Position numbers and translations under genes: made by a program. This document shows, piece after piece, positions 1 to 7,590 of a stretch of 12,796 bases of DNA. Under the pieces are notes generated by a model. That model saw nothing but the letters and a program-made list of their open reading frames with translations, was not told the origin of the DNA and did no database searches. Every line of letters starts with the position of its first letter. The stretch's first letter is position 1. The stretch is from assembly GCA_002307145.1 (NCBI GenBank), contig DBTR01000063.1:1-12796 (forward strand), written 5' to 3'. Origin of the DNA: Rhodospirillum sp. UBA1311 (GTDB taxonomy: Bacteria > Pseudomonadota > Alphaproteobacteria > Rhodospirillales > Rhodospirillaceae).

Positions 1-424
1 CGAGGTTGATGCCGCCGAAGGTCGGGCCGAGGTAGCGCACGCAGTTGACGAACTCGTCAACGTCCTTGGTGTCGACTTCGAGGTCGGTGGCGTCGACGTC
101 GGCGAAGCGTTTGAACAGCACCGCCTTGCCCTCCATCACCGGCTTCGAGGCGAGCGCGCCCAAATCGCCGAGGCCGAGGACGGCAGTGCCGTTCGAAATC
201 ACCGCGACGCTGTTGCCCTTGATGGTGTAATCATAGGCGGTGTCGGGGTTCTTCTCGATCTCAAGGCAGGGTGCGGCGACGCCCGGAGAATAGGCGAGCG
301 AGAGGTCGTTTGCCGTGGCGAGGGATTTGGTCGGGAGGATCTCCAGCTTGCCCGGGCGGCCCTTGGTGTGCAGGGCCAGCGAGGCCAACTGCAAATCCGG
401 TTTCTTGTCCATAAGCGTATCCAT
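1..424 (-). CDS. maeB: NADP-dependent malic enzyme, N-terminal part (runs off the left edge)
   Basis: Malic enzyme decarboxylates malate to pyruvate in the cytoplasm with reduction of NAD(P). The reverse strand reads from ATG at 424 through 141 codons with no stop before the window ends. The malic-domain landmarks are visible: PTKSLAT near residue 31, LAYSPGVAAPCLEIEK around 43-58 containing the catalytic Tyr45, then VAVISNGTAVLGLGDLGA, SKPVMEGKAVLFKRF and finally GPTFGGINL. These match the bacterial MaeB type, usually about 760 residues with a C-terminal phosphotransacetylase-like domain; that part lies outside the window. An AGGAGA motif lies about 12 bases upstream of the 424 start. A second in-frame ATG at 412 lacks a well-placed ribosome binding site. 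The gene is divergent from mutS. Identity is confident; cofactor preference (NADP versus NAD) is inferred from family resemblance. Confidence 0.93.
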   Translation of the reverse strand, partial: MDTLMDKKPDLQLASLALHTKGRPGKLEILPTKSLATANDLSLAYSPGVAAPCLEIEKNPDTAYDYTIKGNSVAVISNGTAVLGLGDLGALASKPVMEGKAVLFKRFADVDATDLEVDTKDVDEFVNCVRYLGPTFGGINL

Positions 425-673
425 GTGACGGGTTCGTCTCCTGCGCGGTCTTGAGTAGCGTTTCTGCCAAACGGAATCTTGCTCTTGTTTTTGATGGCGG
501 AGTTTTCCCACAGGATGGGGAGCCATCGTATATAACATATCAATCGGGAATGTCTTTGGGTTTGGATGGCAATAAAATTACAAAATGTGTGGGTTTCCCC
601 ACACCGACCCTGGACGATCGACCCCTCCGACGTACACTTCCACCATGTGAATTCAAGGGTTAAGGACGCCGAG
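425..673. promoter_or_regulatory. Divergent maeB / mutS control region
   Basis: These 249 bases separate the maeB and mutS start codons and contain the most AT-rich stretch in the left part of the window (about 528-595), as expected for promoters. On the plus strand a weak pair TTCCCA (505-510) and TATATA (529-534), 18 bases apart, could serve mutS. No good -35/-10 pair stands out for maeB. A 14-base dyad GATGG-GGAG-CCATC (514-527) lies inside the candidate mutS spacer and could be an operator or chance. An in-frame upward extension of mutS exists (ATG at 566) but has no ribosome binding site, so I treat the region as non-coding. Confidence 0.45.
662..666 (+). promoter_or_regulatory. Ribosome binding site deciding the mutS start
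   Basis: AAGGA sits 7 bases before ATG at 674. The alternative in-frame ATG at 566 has no such motif and would add 36 residues ahead of the usual MutS N-terminus, so 674 is preferred. Confidence 0.7.
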
Positions 674-3358
674 ATGACGACCGCAGACGATGCGCGGACC
701 GCGCAGACCAGCGAAATTGCAAAGACCACGCCATTGATGGAACAGTATTTGCGGATCAAGGCCGAGCATCCCGGCTGCCTGTTGTTCTATCGCATGGGCG
801 ACTTCTACGAGCTGTTCTTCGACGACGCGGTGCAGGCGGCGGGCGCGCTCGATATCGCCCTGACCAAGCGCGGTCAGCACGCGGGCCAGGACATCGCGAT
901 GTGCGGCGTGCCGCACCATGCCTACGAAGGCTACCTCGCGCGGCTGATCCAGAAGGGCTTCAAGGTCGCGATCTGCGAGCAGATCGAGGATCCGGCGGAA
1001 GCGAAGAAGCGCGGCGCGAAATCCGTGGTCGAGCGCGCGGTGATCCGCGTCGTCACGCCCGGCACGCTGACCGAGGATTCGCTGCTCGACGCGCGGCGGG
1101 CGAACTACCTTCTCGGCATCGGCCAGGTCCACGGCGCGCTCGGCGCGGCCTGGCTCGACCTCTCCACCGGCCGCTTCTTCTGCCGTATCGTCGAGGAAGC
1201 CCAGCTCGCCGGGGTGATCGAGCAGATCGGCGCGGGCGAGATCCTGCTGCCGCAAAAGCTCCTCGAAACCCCGTCGCTGTTCGAGCTGTGGGCGCGGCTG
1301 AAGCCCGCCCTCACACCCCTGCCGGACAATCGTTTCGATAGCGAAAGTTGTGCGCGCCGCCTCGCCGAGGCATTCGGCGTCGCGACGCTGGACGGCTTCG
1401 GCGCAATGCACCGCGCCGAGATCGCGGCGGCGGGCGCGGTGCTCGACTACGCGGTCGCGACCCAGGCCGGACGCCTGCCCCTGGTCCAGCCGCCGAAGCG
1501 GGTGCGCCAGGGTTCGGTGCTGGAAATCGACGCGGCGACGCGGCGCAGTCTCGAACTCGTCCAGACCCAGACCGGCGAACGCCGGGGCAGCCTGCTCGCC
1601 ACCATCGACCGCACCGTTACCGGCGCGGGCGCGCGCCTGCTGGCCGACCGCCTCAACCAGCCGATCACCGACGCCGACCGGATCGTCCGGCGGCAAGACG
1701 ACGTCGCCTTCTTCGTCGAGCACGCCGATCGCCGCGCCGATCTGCGCCGTGTGTTGAAAGGCTGCCCGGATATCGCCCGCGCGCTCTCGCGGATGTCGCT
1801 CGGCCGCGGCGGGCCACGCGATCTCGTGGCGATCCGCGAAACCTTGACCGCGACGCCCGAAGTCCGCGAACTCCTGCGCGCCGCCAGCCCCGACGGCTCG
1901 CTGCCCGAAGGCCTGATGCGCGCCTACGCGGGCCTCGGCGAACACACTGCCCTGGTCGACCGCCTCACCCGCGCGCTGGCCGAGGACCCGCCGCTGCTCG
2001 CCCGCGACGGCGGTGTCATCGCAAAATATTACGCACCCGAACTGGATGAACTGCGGGAGCTGCGCGACGACAGCCGACGCCTGATTGCGGCGCTGCAAAA
2101 CCAGTACGTCGCCCACACCGGCATCGCCGCGCTCAAGATCAAATACAACAACGTCCTCGGCTACTTCATTGAAGTCGCTCAGCGTCACGGCGAGGCGCTG
2201 CTCGCCGACAAGGCCCTGTTCATCCATCGCCAGACCATGGCGAATGCGATGCGCTTCACCACCGTCGAACTCTCCGGCCTCGAAGACAAGGTGCGCGGCG
2301 CAGCGGACAAGGCTCTCGCGATGGAACTCGCCCTCTTCGGCGATCTCGTCGCCGACGTGCTGGCGCGCGGTCGCGAGCTGATGGCTACCGCGCACGCGCT
2401 TGCCGTCCTCGACGTCGCCGCGGCTCTCGCCGATCTCGCGGCGCAGCGCGGCCATGTTCGGCCGCAGATGGCCGACGACACGCGGTTCTTGGTGCGCAAC
2501 GGCCGCCATCCGGTGGTCGAGGAGGCTATGATTGCGGGCGATCGCGGTAAATTCGTCGCGAACACCTGTAAAATGGACGAGAATTCGCGGATTTGGTTGA
2601 TTACCGGCCCGAACATGGCCGGTAAGAGTACTTTTCTCCGCCAAAATGCCCTGATTGTGGTGATGGCGCACATCGGCGCATTCGTTCCCGCCGACTCCGC
2701 CGACATCGGCGTCGTCGACCGCCTGTTCAGCCGCGTCGGCGCCGCCGACGATCTCGCCTCGGGCCGCTCCACGTTCATGGTCGAAATGGTCGAAACCGCC
2801 GCGATCCTGCATCAGGCGACCGAACGTTCCATGGTCGTACTGGATGAAATCGGCCGCGGTACCGCCACCTACGACGGCATGGCGATCGCGTGGTCGGTGA
2901 TCGAGCACCTCCACGACGTGAACCGTTGCCGCGCCCTGTTCGCCACCCACTATCACGAACTGAAAGCCCTTACCGCCAAGCTCCCCGCCTTGAGCCCATT
3001 CACCATGCGGATCAAGGAATGGAAGGGCGACCTCGTCTTCCTCCATGAAGTCGCGCCCGGAACCGCCGACCGCTCCTACGGTATTCATGTCGCGCGCATC
3101 GCCGGACTCCCCGCCGCGGTGATCGACCGCGCCGAGATCGTCCTCCGCACCGTCGAATCCTCGGAAAAGTCCTCGGGCGCGACCCGCCTCGCCGATGACC
3201 TGCCACTGTTCTCCGCCGTTCTCGCCCGCCCCCAGCCGCAAGCCGCCAAAGCCGACCCGCTGCGCGACGCCCTCGCGGAGATCAGCCCGGACGCCCTCTC
3301 GCCGCGCGAGGCGCTGGATGCGCTCTATCGGTTGAAGGGACTGCTAGGGGAAGAGTAG
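674..3358 (+). CDS. mutS: DNA mismatch repair protein MutS
   Basis: MutS binds mismatches and small loops in newly replicated DNA and, as an ATP-driven clamp, recruits MutL. The product is 894 residues, normal for the family. The mismatch-reading motif is GDFYELFFDDA, with the wedge Phe44-x-Glu46. The connector, core and clamp domains fill roughly residues 135-590. The ATPase domain holds the Walker A motif GPNMAGKST (645-653), the STFMVEMVETA segment, the Walker B motif with D724-E725 (DEIGRGTATYDG), and ATHYHEL. The C-terminus (SPREALDALYRLKGLLGEE) resembles the small oligomerisation domain. Start 674 is chosen for its AAGGA site. It is transcribed alone, away from maeB, with a structured 296-base gap before dmsA. 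No truncation or missing catalytic residue was seen. Confidence 0.98.
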   Translation: MTTADDARTAQTSEIAKTTPLMEQYLRIKAEHPGCLLFYRMGDFYELFFDDAVQAAGALDIALTKRGQHAGQDIAMCGVPHHAYEGYLARLIQKGFKVAICEQIEDPAEAKKRGAKSVVERAVIRVVTPGTLTEDSLLDARRANYLLGIGQVHGALGAAWLDLSTGRFFCRIVEEAQLAGVIEQIGAGEILLPQKLLETPSLFELWARLKPALTPLPDNRFDSESCARRLAEAFGVATLDGFGAMHRAEIAAAGAVLDYAVATQAGRLPLVQPPKRVRQGSVLEIDAATRRSLELVQTQTGERRGSLLATIDRTVTGAGARLLADRLNQPITDADRIVRRQDDVAFFVEHADRRADLRRVLKGCPDIARALSRMSLGRGGPRDLVAIRETLTATPEVRELLRAASPDGSLPEGLMRAYAGLGEHTALVDRLTRALAEDPPLLARDGGVIAKYYAPELDELRELRDDSRRLIAALQNQYVAHTGIAALKIKYNNVLGYFIEVAQRHGEALLADKALFIHRQTMANAMRFTTVELSGLEDKVRGAADKALAMELALFGDLVADVLARGRELMATAHALAVLDVAAALADLAAQRGHVRPQMADDTRFLVRNGRHPVVEEAMIAGDRGKFVANTCKMDENSRIWLITGPNMAGKSTFLRQNALIVVMAHIGAFVPADSADIGVVDRLFSRVGAADDLASGRSTFMVEMVETAAILHQATERSMVVLDEIGRGTATYDGMAIAWSVIEHLHDVNRCRALFATHYHELKALTAKLPALSPFTMRIKEWKGDLVFLHEVAPGTADRSYGIHVARIAGLPAAVIDRAEIVLRTVESSEKSSGATRLADDLPLFSAVLARPQPQAAKADPLRDALAEISPDALSPREALDALYRLKGLLGEE

Positions 3359-3361
3359 GGG

Positions 3362-3373
3362 GTATCCGGATAC
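3362..3373. repeat. Perfect 12-base palindrome GTATCCGGATAC
   Basis: The palindrome begins 3 bases after the mutS stop codon. It has no central loop, so it is better suited as a protein-binding dyad than as an RNA hairpin. No known binding consensus is recognised. Confidence 0.5.
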
Positions 3374-3380
3374 GCAATTG

Positions 3381-3398
3381 ACTCCGACGAGTCGGAGT
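3381..3398 (+). terminator. Hairpin after mutS, possible weak terminator
   Basis: ACTCCGA-CGAG-TCGGAGT forms a perfect 7-bp stem with a 4-base loop, 22 bases after the mutS stop. The following bases are GGGAAGCTTTTCC, with only a short T run beginning 7 bases after the stem, so this is not a canonical intrinsic terminator. It could instead be an operator for the dms operon. Confidence 0.35.
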
Positions 3399-3447
3399 GG
3401 GAAGCTTTTCCACAAAATCTGAATGGTTTTGTTCCCGTCGCAACTTT

Positions 3448-3475
3448 CTCGCAGTGCCTTGCAGGCACACGCGAG
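3448..3475 (+). repeat. Two-helix hairpin upstream of dmsA
   Basis: The outer stem CTCGC/GCGAG and inner stem GTGCCT/AGGCAC enclose a TGC loop, separated by a small internal loop (A against AC). That gives 11 pairs in 28 bases. It lies about 180 bases before the dmsA start, so it may be in the leader RNA or may be a DNA dyad. There is no T tract after it, so a terminator role is unlikely. Confidence 0.45.
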
Positions 3476-3654
3476 CGGCCGTTCTTCCCGGCTTCCTGCG
3501 ACGTCAAGCGAGTTCCCTTTCATGGTGGTCCGGTTTTCAGGCGGTAAATCGTTGATGGCCCAATCCTTTCGGATCGGCCTTGCACGGTTTGTCGCGTTCG
3601 ACCGCGCAGGCCATGGTCAGTATTCCCAAAAACCTGTACCTCGGGATGGACGCG

Positions 3655-6114
3655 ATGACAGATCGACGTGACGACCACGCACCGCTTGGGGAGAGTTTGC
3701 CGACCCGGCGCCAAGTCCTTCAGTCGGCCGCCTGGTGCGGTCTGGCGTCGGCGTCGCTAGGGCTGACCTCGCCGTTTTCCTGGGCCGCCGCGGCGACTCC
3801 GGAGGGTGCCGCCACGGGTGCCGGATCGGCGGAAAAGGTGGTCTGGAGCGTCTGCACCGTCAACTGCGGCAGCCGTTGTGCCTTGCGCATGCATGTGGAA
3901 AACGGCGCGATCAAGTGGGTCGAGACCGATAACACCGGCATGGACGTCTATGGCGACCATCAGGTGCGCGCCTGCCTGCGGGGCCGGTCGATGCGTCGGC
4001 GGGTTCACCATCCGGACCGCCTGAAGTACCCGATGAAGCGGGTCGGCAAGCGCGGCGAAGGCAAGTTCGAACGAATCACCTGGGACGAGGCGCTCGACAC
4101 CATCGCCAACAGCCTTAAGAAGACGGTGGCAACCTATGGCAACGAGGCCGTCTACATCCAGTACGGTACCGGCGTCACCGGCGGAAACTTCACCCGATCC
4201 TCGCACCAGGCTTCGCTGGTCACCCGGCTGATGAACTGCTACGGGGGCTTTCTCGCGGCGCACGGCACCTACAGCACCGCGCAGATCAGCGCCGCGACGC
4301 CCTATACCTATGGCGCGTCGATCAACAGCAACAGCCCGTCGGACATCGCCAATACCAAGCTCCTGGTGATGTTCGGCAACAACCCCGGCGAAACCCGGAT
4401 GAGCGGCGGCGGCGTGGTCTATCACCTCGCCGAGGCGCGCGCGCGCTCCAATGCGCGGATGATCATCATCGACCCGCGCTACACCGACACAGCCGGTGGG
4501 CGGGAAGACGAATGGATTCCGATCCGTCCCGGCACCGACGCCGCACTGGTTTCGGGCCTTGCCCATGTCATGATCACCGAAAATCTCGTCGATACCGCGT
4601 TTCTCGACCGCTACTGCGTCGGCTACGATGAAACCACCCTGCCGGAGCAGGCGCCGCGGAACGGTCACTACAAGGCCTATATCCTCGGAGACGGGCCGGA
4701 TGGGATCGCCAAGACTCCGGCGTGGGCGGCGGAGATCACCGGCATTCCAGCGGATCGGATCATCAAGCTCGCACGCGAAATCGGGTCCACCAAGCCCTGC
4801 TGCATTCTCCAGGGCTGGGGCCCGCAGCGACACGCCAACGGCGAGATCAATACCCGCGCGATCATGATGCTCTCGATCCTGACCGGCAACGTCGGCATCA
4901 ACGGCGGCGGCACCGGCGGCCGGGAGGGCAGCTACAGCATGCCGCTGGCGCGGCTGCCGTTGGGCAAGAATGCGGTGAAGACCGTGATTCCGGTGTTCAT
5001 GTGGACCGACGCAATTCGGCGCGGCCCCGAAATGACCGCCGTGCGCGATGGCGTTCGCGGGAAGGACAAACTCGACGTTCCGATCAAATTCATCTGGAAC
5101 TATGCCAGCAACACCCTCGTCAACCAGCACTCGGACATCCAGCGCACGGCGGAGACTCTCGGCGACGATACGCTGTGCGAAATGATCGTGGTGCTGGAGA
5201 ACTTCATGACCGCGAGCGCCAAGTTCGCGGATATCCTTCTGCCGGATATGCTGATGGCCGAACAGATGGATCTGATCGGCAACGAATCCGCGGGAAACAT
5301 GGGGTACGTGCTGATGGCCGATGCGGCAGCGAAGGCCCCCTTCGAGTGCAGATCCGTCTACGACATCCTCACCGGGGTGGCGGAGCGGCTCGGCATCAAG
5401 GAGCAGTTCACCGAGGGGCGGACCCAGGAGGATTGGGTGCGGCATCTCTACGCCGAAACCTGCAAGAAGAACTCCGATATCGCGATGCCGGACTTCGACG
5501 AATTCCGGACGGTCGGCGTGATCAAGAAGCACGATCCGAATGGCCATTACGTCGAACTCAAGGATTTCCGCGAGGATCCGGCCGCGCACCCGTTGAAGAC
5601 GCCGTCGGGCAAGATCGAGATCTACTCGCAGCGTCTCGCCGACCTCGCCGCCACGTGGGAACTCGCCCCGGACGAGACGATTCATCCATTGCCGGTCTAC
5701 GCCTCGACCTTCCGTGGCTGGGACAGCCCGGAGCGCAAGACCTATCCGCTCCAGCTTACCGGCTTCCACTTCAAGGCGCGCACCCACTCCACTTACGGCA
5801 ATATCGATGTGCTGAAGGCGGCGGCACGCCAGGAAGTCTGGATCAATCCTCTCGACGCCGCGCCGCGCGGCATCGCCAACGGCGACCTCGTGCGGGTTTT
5901 CAACGCCGAGGGCGAGACGCGGTTGCCCGCCAAGGTGACGCCGCGGATCATGCCCGGCGTCACCGCGATGGGTGAGGGAGCCTGGTACGAAGCCGACGGG
6001 AAGAAGATCGACCATGGCGGTAGCATCAACGTGCTGACGACGCAGAGACCCTCGCCACTCGCGAAGGGCAACCCGCAGCATACAAACCTCGTCGATATTC
6101 AGAAGGTGATATGA
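3655..6114 (+). CDS. dmsA: Anaerobic DMSO reductase catalytic subunit A (Tat-exported molybdoenzyme)
   Basis: DmsA reduces dimethyl sulfoxide (and related S- or N-oxides) as terminal step of anaerobic respiration, using bis-MGD molybdenum and one 4Fe-4S cluster. From ATG 3655 it is 819 residues, close to the E. coli precursor. The N-terminus carries a twin-arginine leader (TRRQVLQ, Arg18-Arg19, a hydrophobic stretch to about 45, then AAA). Cluster cysteines are C67, C71, C75 and C107. The TRSS segment supplies the presumed Mo-ligand Ser182. Near-identical family blocks follow: GNNPGETRMSGGG, IIIDPRYTDTAGGREDEW, GWGPQRHANGEI, TGNVGINGG, and the C-terminal TTQRPSPLAKGNP. The 3655 start has GGGA 8 bases upstream; ATG at 3646, ATG at 3613 and TTG at 3580 are in frame but less well supported. 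Next to Ser182 the sequence differs from E. coli DmsA as I remember it, so the exact substrate is inferred. First gene of dmsABCD. Confidence 0.95.
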   Translation: MTDRRDDHAPLGESLPTRRQVLQSAAWCGLASASLGLTSPFSWAAAATPEGAATGAGSAEKVVWSVCTVNCGSRCALRMHVENGAIKWVETDNTGMDVYGDHQVRACLRGRSMRRRVHHPDRLKYPMKRVGKRGEGKFERITWDEALDTIANSLKKTVATYGNEAVYIQYGTGVTGGNFTRSSHQASLVTRLMNCYGGFLAAHGTYSTAQISAATPYTYGASINSNSPSDIANTKLLVMFGNNPGETRMSGGGVVYHLAEARARSNARMIIIDPRYTDTAGGREDEWIPIRPGTDAALVSGLAHVMITENLVDTAFLDRYCVGYDETTLPEQAPRNGHYKAYILGDGPDGIAKTPAWAAEITGIPADRIIKLAREIGSTKPCCILQGWGPQRHANGEINTRAIMMLSILTGNVGINGGGTGGREGSYSMPLARLPLGKNAVKTVIPVFMWTDAIRRGPEMTAVRDGVRGKDKLDVPIKFIWNYASNTLVNQHSDIQRTAETLGDDTLCEMIVVLENFMTASAKFADILLPDMLMAEQMDLIGNESAGNMGYVLMADAAAKAPFECRSVYDILTGVAERLGIKEQFTEGRTQEDWVRHLYAETCKKNSDIAMPDFDEFRTVGVIKKHDPNGHYVELKDFREDPAAHPLKTPSGKIEIYSQRLADLAATWELAPDETIHPLPVYASTFRGWDSPERKTYPLQLTGFHFKARTHSTYGNIDVLKAAARQEVWINPLDAAPRGIANGDLVRVFNAEGETRLPAKVTPRIMPGVTAMGEGAWYEADGKKIDHGGSINVLTTQRPSPLAKGNPQHTNLVDIQKVI

Positions 6115-6743
6115 TGAGCGAGGTCATGGCGAAACAATCCGGCTTTTACTTCGACTCAAGCCGCTGCACCGGGTGCAAGACCTGCATGCTTGCGTGCAAG
6201 GACTTCAAGGATCTTCCGGCCGAGGTCAACTTCCGCCGCGTCTACGAATACGCGGGCGGCGCGTGGACCGAGGACGAGGGCGCGTGGCGCGAGGACGTGT
6301 TCGCTTACTACACTTCGATCTCCTGCAACCATTGCGCCGATCCCGCGTGCATCAAGGTCTGTCCGACGGGAGCGATGCACAAACGCGCCGACGGCTTCGT
6401 CGTCGTCGATGAGACTCTTTGCATCGGTTGCAAGTCGTGTGCGATGGCCTGTCCCTACGGCGCGCCGCAGTATAGCGCGGTGAAAGGCCACATGACCAAG
6501 TGCGACGGCTGTTACGAACGGGTCGCGGCGGGGTTGAAGCCGGTGTGTGTCGGGGCCTGCCCGCTGCGCGCCCTCGATCTCGGGCCGGTCGACGTGCTTC
6601 GGGCCGAGCACGGCACCTTGGCGGAAGTCGCGCCTCTGCCGCCGGCGCGTTATACCCATCCGTCCCTCGTGATCAAACCCAACCCCAAGGCCCGGCCCGT
6701 CGGCGATCGCGACGGCTTCCTCGCCAATCCCAAGGAGGTGTGA
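6111..6743 (+). CDS. dmsB: DMSO reductase iron-sulfur subunit B
   Basis: DmsB carries electrons from the DmsC quinol site to DmsA through four 4Fe-4S clusters. Sixteen cysteines fall in the four expected groups: C19/22/25/29, C72/75/80/84, C104/107/110/114 and C131/134/146/150 (numbered from 6111). It has no signal peptide, as expected for a subunit carried out with DmsA by the Tat system. The C-terminus NPKEV is typical. Three starts are possible. ATG at 6111 overlaps the dmsA stop as ATGA. ATG at 6114 has the best spacing to the AAGG of AGAAGGTGAT (7 bases). ATG at 6126 would give exactly 205 residues, the E. coli length as I recall it. The overlap implies translational coupling to dmsA whichever is used. 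Confidence 0.96.
   Translation: MMSEVMAKQSGFYFDSSRCTGCKTCMLACKDFKDLPAEVNFRRVYEYAGGAWTEDEGAWREDVFAYYTSISCNHCADPACIKVCPTGAMHKRADGFVVVDETLCIGCKSCAMACPYGAPQYSAVKGHMTKCDGCYERVAAGLKPVCVGACPLRALDLGPVDVLRAEHGTLAEVAPLPPARYTHPSLVIKPNPKARPVGDRDGFLANPKEV
6732..6740 (+). promoter_or_regulatory. Strong ribosome binding site for dmsC
   Basis: AAGGAGGTG, a near-perfect match to the 16S tail, is embedded in the last dmsB codons, 4 bases ahead of the dmsC ATG. It is the strongest such site in the operon and should favour high synthesis of the membrane anchor. Confidence 0.75.
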
Positions 6744-6744
6744 C

Positions 6745-7590
6745 ATGGGCTGGAACGAATGGCCGCTGGTTCTCTTCACGGTCCTCGCCCAATGCGCGGT
6801 CGGCGCCTACTGGCTGTGCGTACTCGTCCTGTTCACCACGGGCGGCCGGAGCGCGGCGGCGGCGCGGCTTGAGCGGTTGATGGTCGCGGTTCTGGCGGTA
6901 CAGGGCCTCGCGTTTCTGTTTTCGAGCATCCATGTCGGCTCGCCGTTGCGGGGCGCGAACGTGCTCTTGCGCCTCGGGCACGCCTCGCTCAGCAACGAGG
7001 TTTTCTTCGGCGCGGCGTTTCTTGCCGCCGGAGGGCTTGCGTGGCTGCTGACCTGGCGTGGCGAAAGCGCCCTGCGCCTGCGGAAGCCGCTCTACATCCT
7101 GGCGTTGGCGCTGAGCGTGGCGTTCCTGTGGAACATGATCGGCTTCTACCTGATGCCGACGGTGCCGACCTGGGACACGCCCCTGACGCCGCTGGCCTTC
7201 CTGGTCACGGCGGTTCTCGGCGGCGCAATGCTGGCCAATCTGCTGTTCGCGGCTTCGGGGCTGGCGACCCCACGCCTCGACCGGCTGGTCGCGGGCGTCG
7301 CGGCCTGCGGTCTGGGCGCGGGAGTGGTCGCGGCGGTGAGTCTTCTTGCAACGCTGCCGGGCATTTCCAGTTCGGTGCAGAGTGCGGTGCTGCTCTCCCC
7401 GGACATCGGGATGTGGCAGGCGGTGCGTTTCGTCTTCCTGTTCGTTGCCGTCGGCCTGGTGCTACGGCAGGCGGCGCGGACATCGCGGACGATGCCGGCG
7501 ATGGCGGCGGCGCTGGTTCTCGTCGCTTGCGGCGAAATCATCGGACGCGGTCTCTTCTACGCCTTGCACATGACGGTCGGGCTTGTCTGA
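6745..7590 (+). CDS. dmsC: DMSO reductase membrane anchor subunit C
   Basis: DmsC anchors DmsAB to the membrane and oxidises menaquinol. The 281-residue product is very hydrophobic, with about eight predicted transmembrane segments (roughly 7-30, 43-61, 84-103, 115-137, 148-171, 180-203, 222-240 and 248-265). It starts MGWNEWPL, like the family, and ends with GEIIGRGLFYALHMT. His63 in IHVGSPLR and Glu85 in LSNEV correspond, with a constant offset of 2, to the E. coli DmsC quinol-site residues His65 and Glu87 as I recall them. The gene follows dmsB after one base and uses a strong AAGGAGGTG site. Its stop overlaps the start of dmsD. Nothing is missing. Confidence 0.94.
   Translation: MGWNEWPLVLFTVLAQCAVGAYWLCVLVLFTTGGRSAAAARLERLMVAVLAVQGLAFLFSSIHVGSPLRGANVLLRLGHASLSNEVFFGAAFLAAGGLAWLLTWRGESALRLRKPLYILALALSVAFLWNMIGFYLMPTVPTWDTPLTPLAFLVTAVLGGAMLANLLFAASGLATPRLDRLVAGVAACGLGAGVVAAVSLLATLPGISSSVQSAVLLSPDIGMWQAVRFVFLFVAVGLVLRQAARTSRTMPAMAAALVLVACGEIIGRGLFYALHMTVGLV

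Larger units (their letters stand above)
3359..3654. promoter_or_regulatory. mutS-dmsA intergenic region with several dyads
   Basis: This gap should contain the end of the mutS transcript and the promoter and control sites of the dms operon. It contains a 12-base perfect palindrome (3362-3373), a 7-bp hairpin (3381-3398), a 6-bp dyad ACAAAA/TTTTGT with a 9-base loop (3412-3432) and a two-helix hairpin (3448-3475). I looked for an FNR/Anr box (TTGAT-N4-ATCAA). Only a left half-site, TTGAT at 3552-3556, is present; the right half is CAATC and does not match. No convincing sigma-70 promoter was found. Short reading frames here have no ribosome binding site or recognisable protein. Confidence 0.5.

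Noticed and set aside
566..673. Longer mutS start at ATG 566
   Set aside because: No ribosome site there, the added 36 residues match nothing in MutS, and ATG 674 has AAGGA at good spacing.
653..3241. Very long open frame antisense to mutS (862 codons)
   Set aside because: It mirrors mutS codons in high-GC DNA, where stops are rare on the opposite strand. The translation is low-complexity-like and resembles no protein family.
3552..3565. Possible FNR/Anr box upstream of dmsA
   Set aside because: Only the left half TTGAT matches; the right half at the required spacing is CAATC and not ATCAA.
3571..3584. Sigma-54-like GG...GC promoter before dmsA
   Set aside because: The GG and GC pairs are separated by 9 bases where 10 are required, and the -24 side does not match TGGCAC.
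3423..3671. 82-codon small frame between mutS and dmsA
   Set aside because: No ribosome binding site, no recognisable protein, and it overlaps the dmsA start in a different frame. The region looks regulatory.
3757..6081. 774-codon frame antisense to dmsA
   Set aside because: Same GC effect. It has no recognisable domain and no ribosome site, while the plus strand is an unmistakable DmsA.
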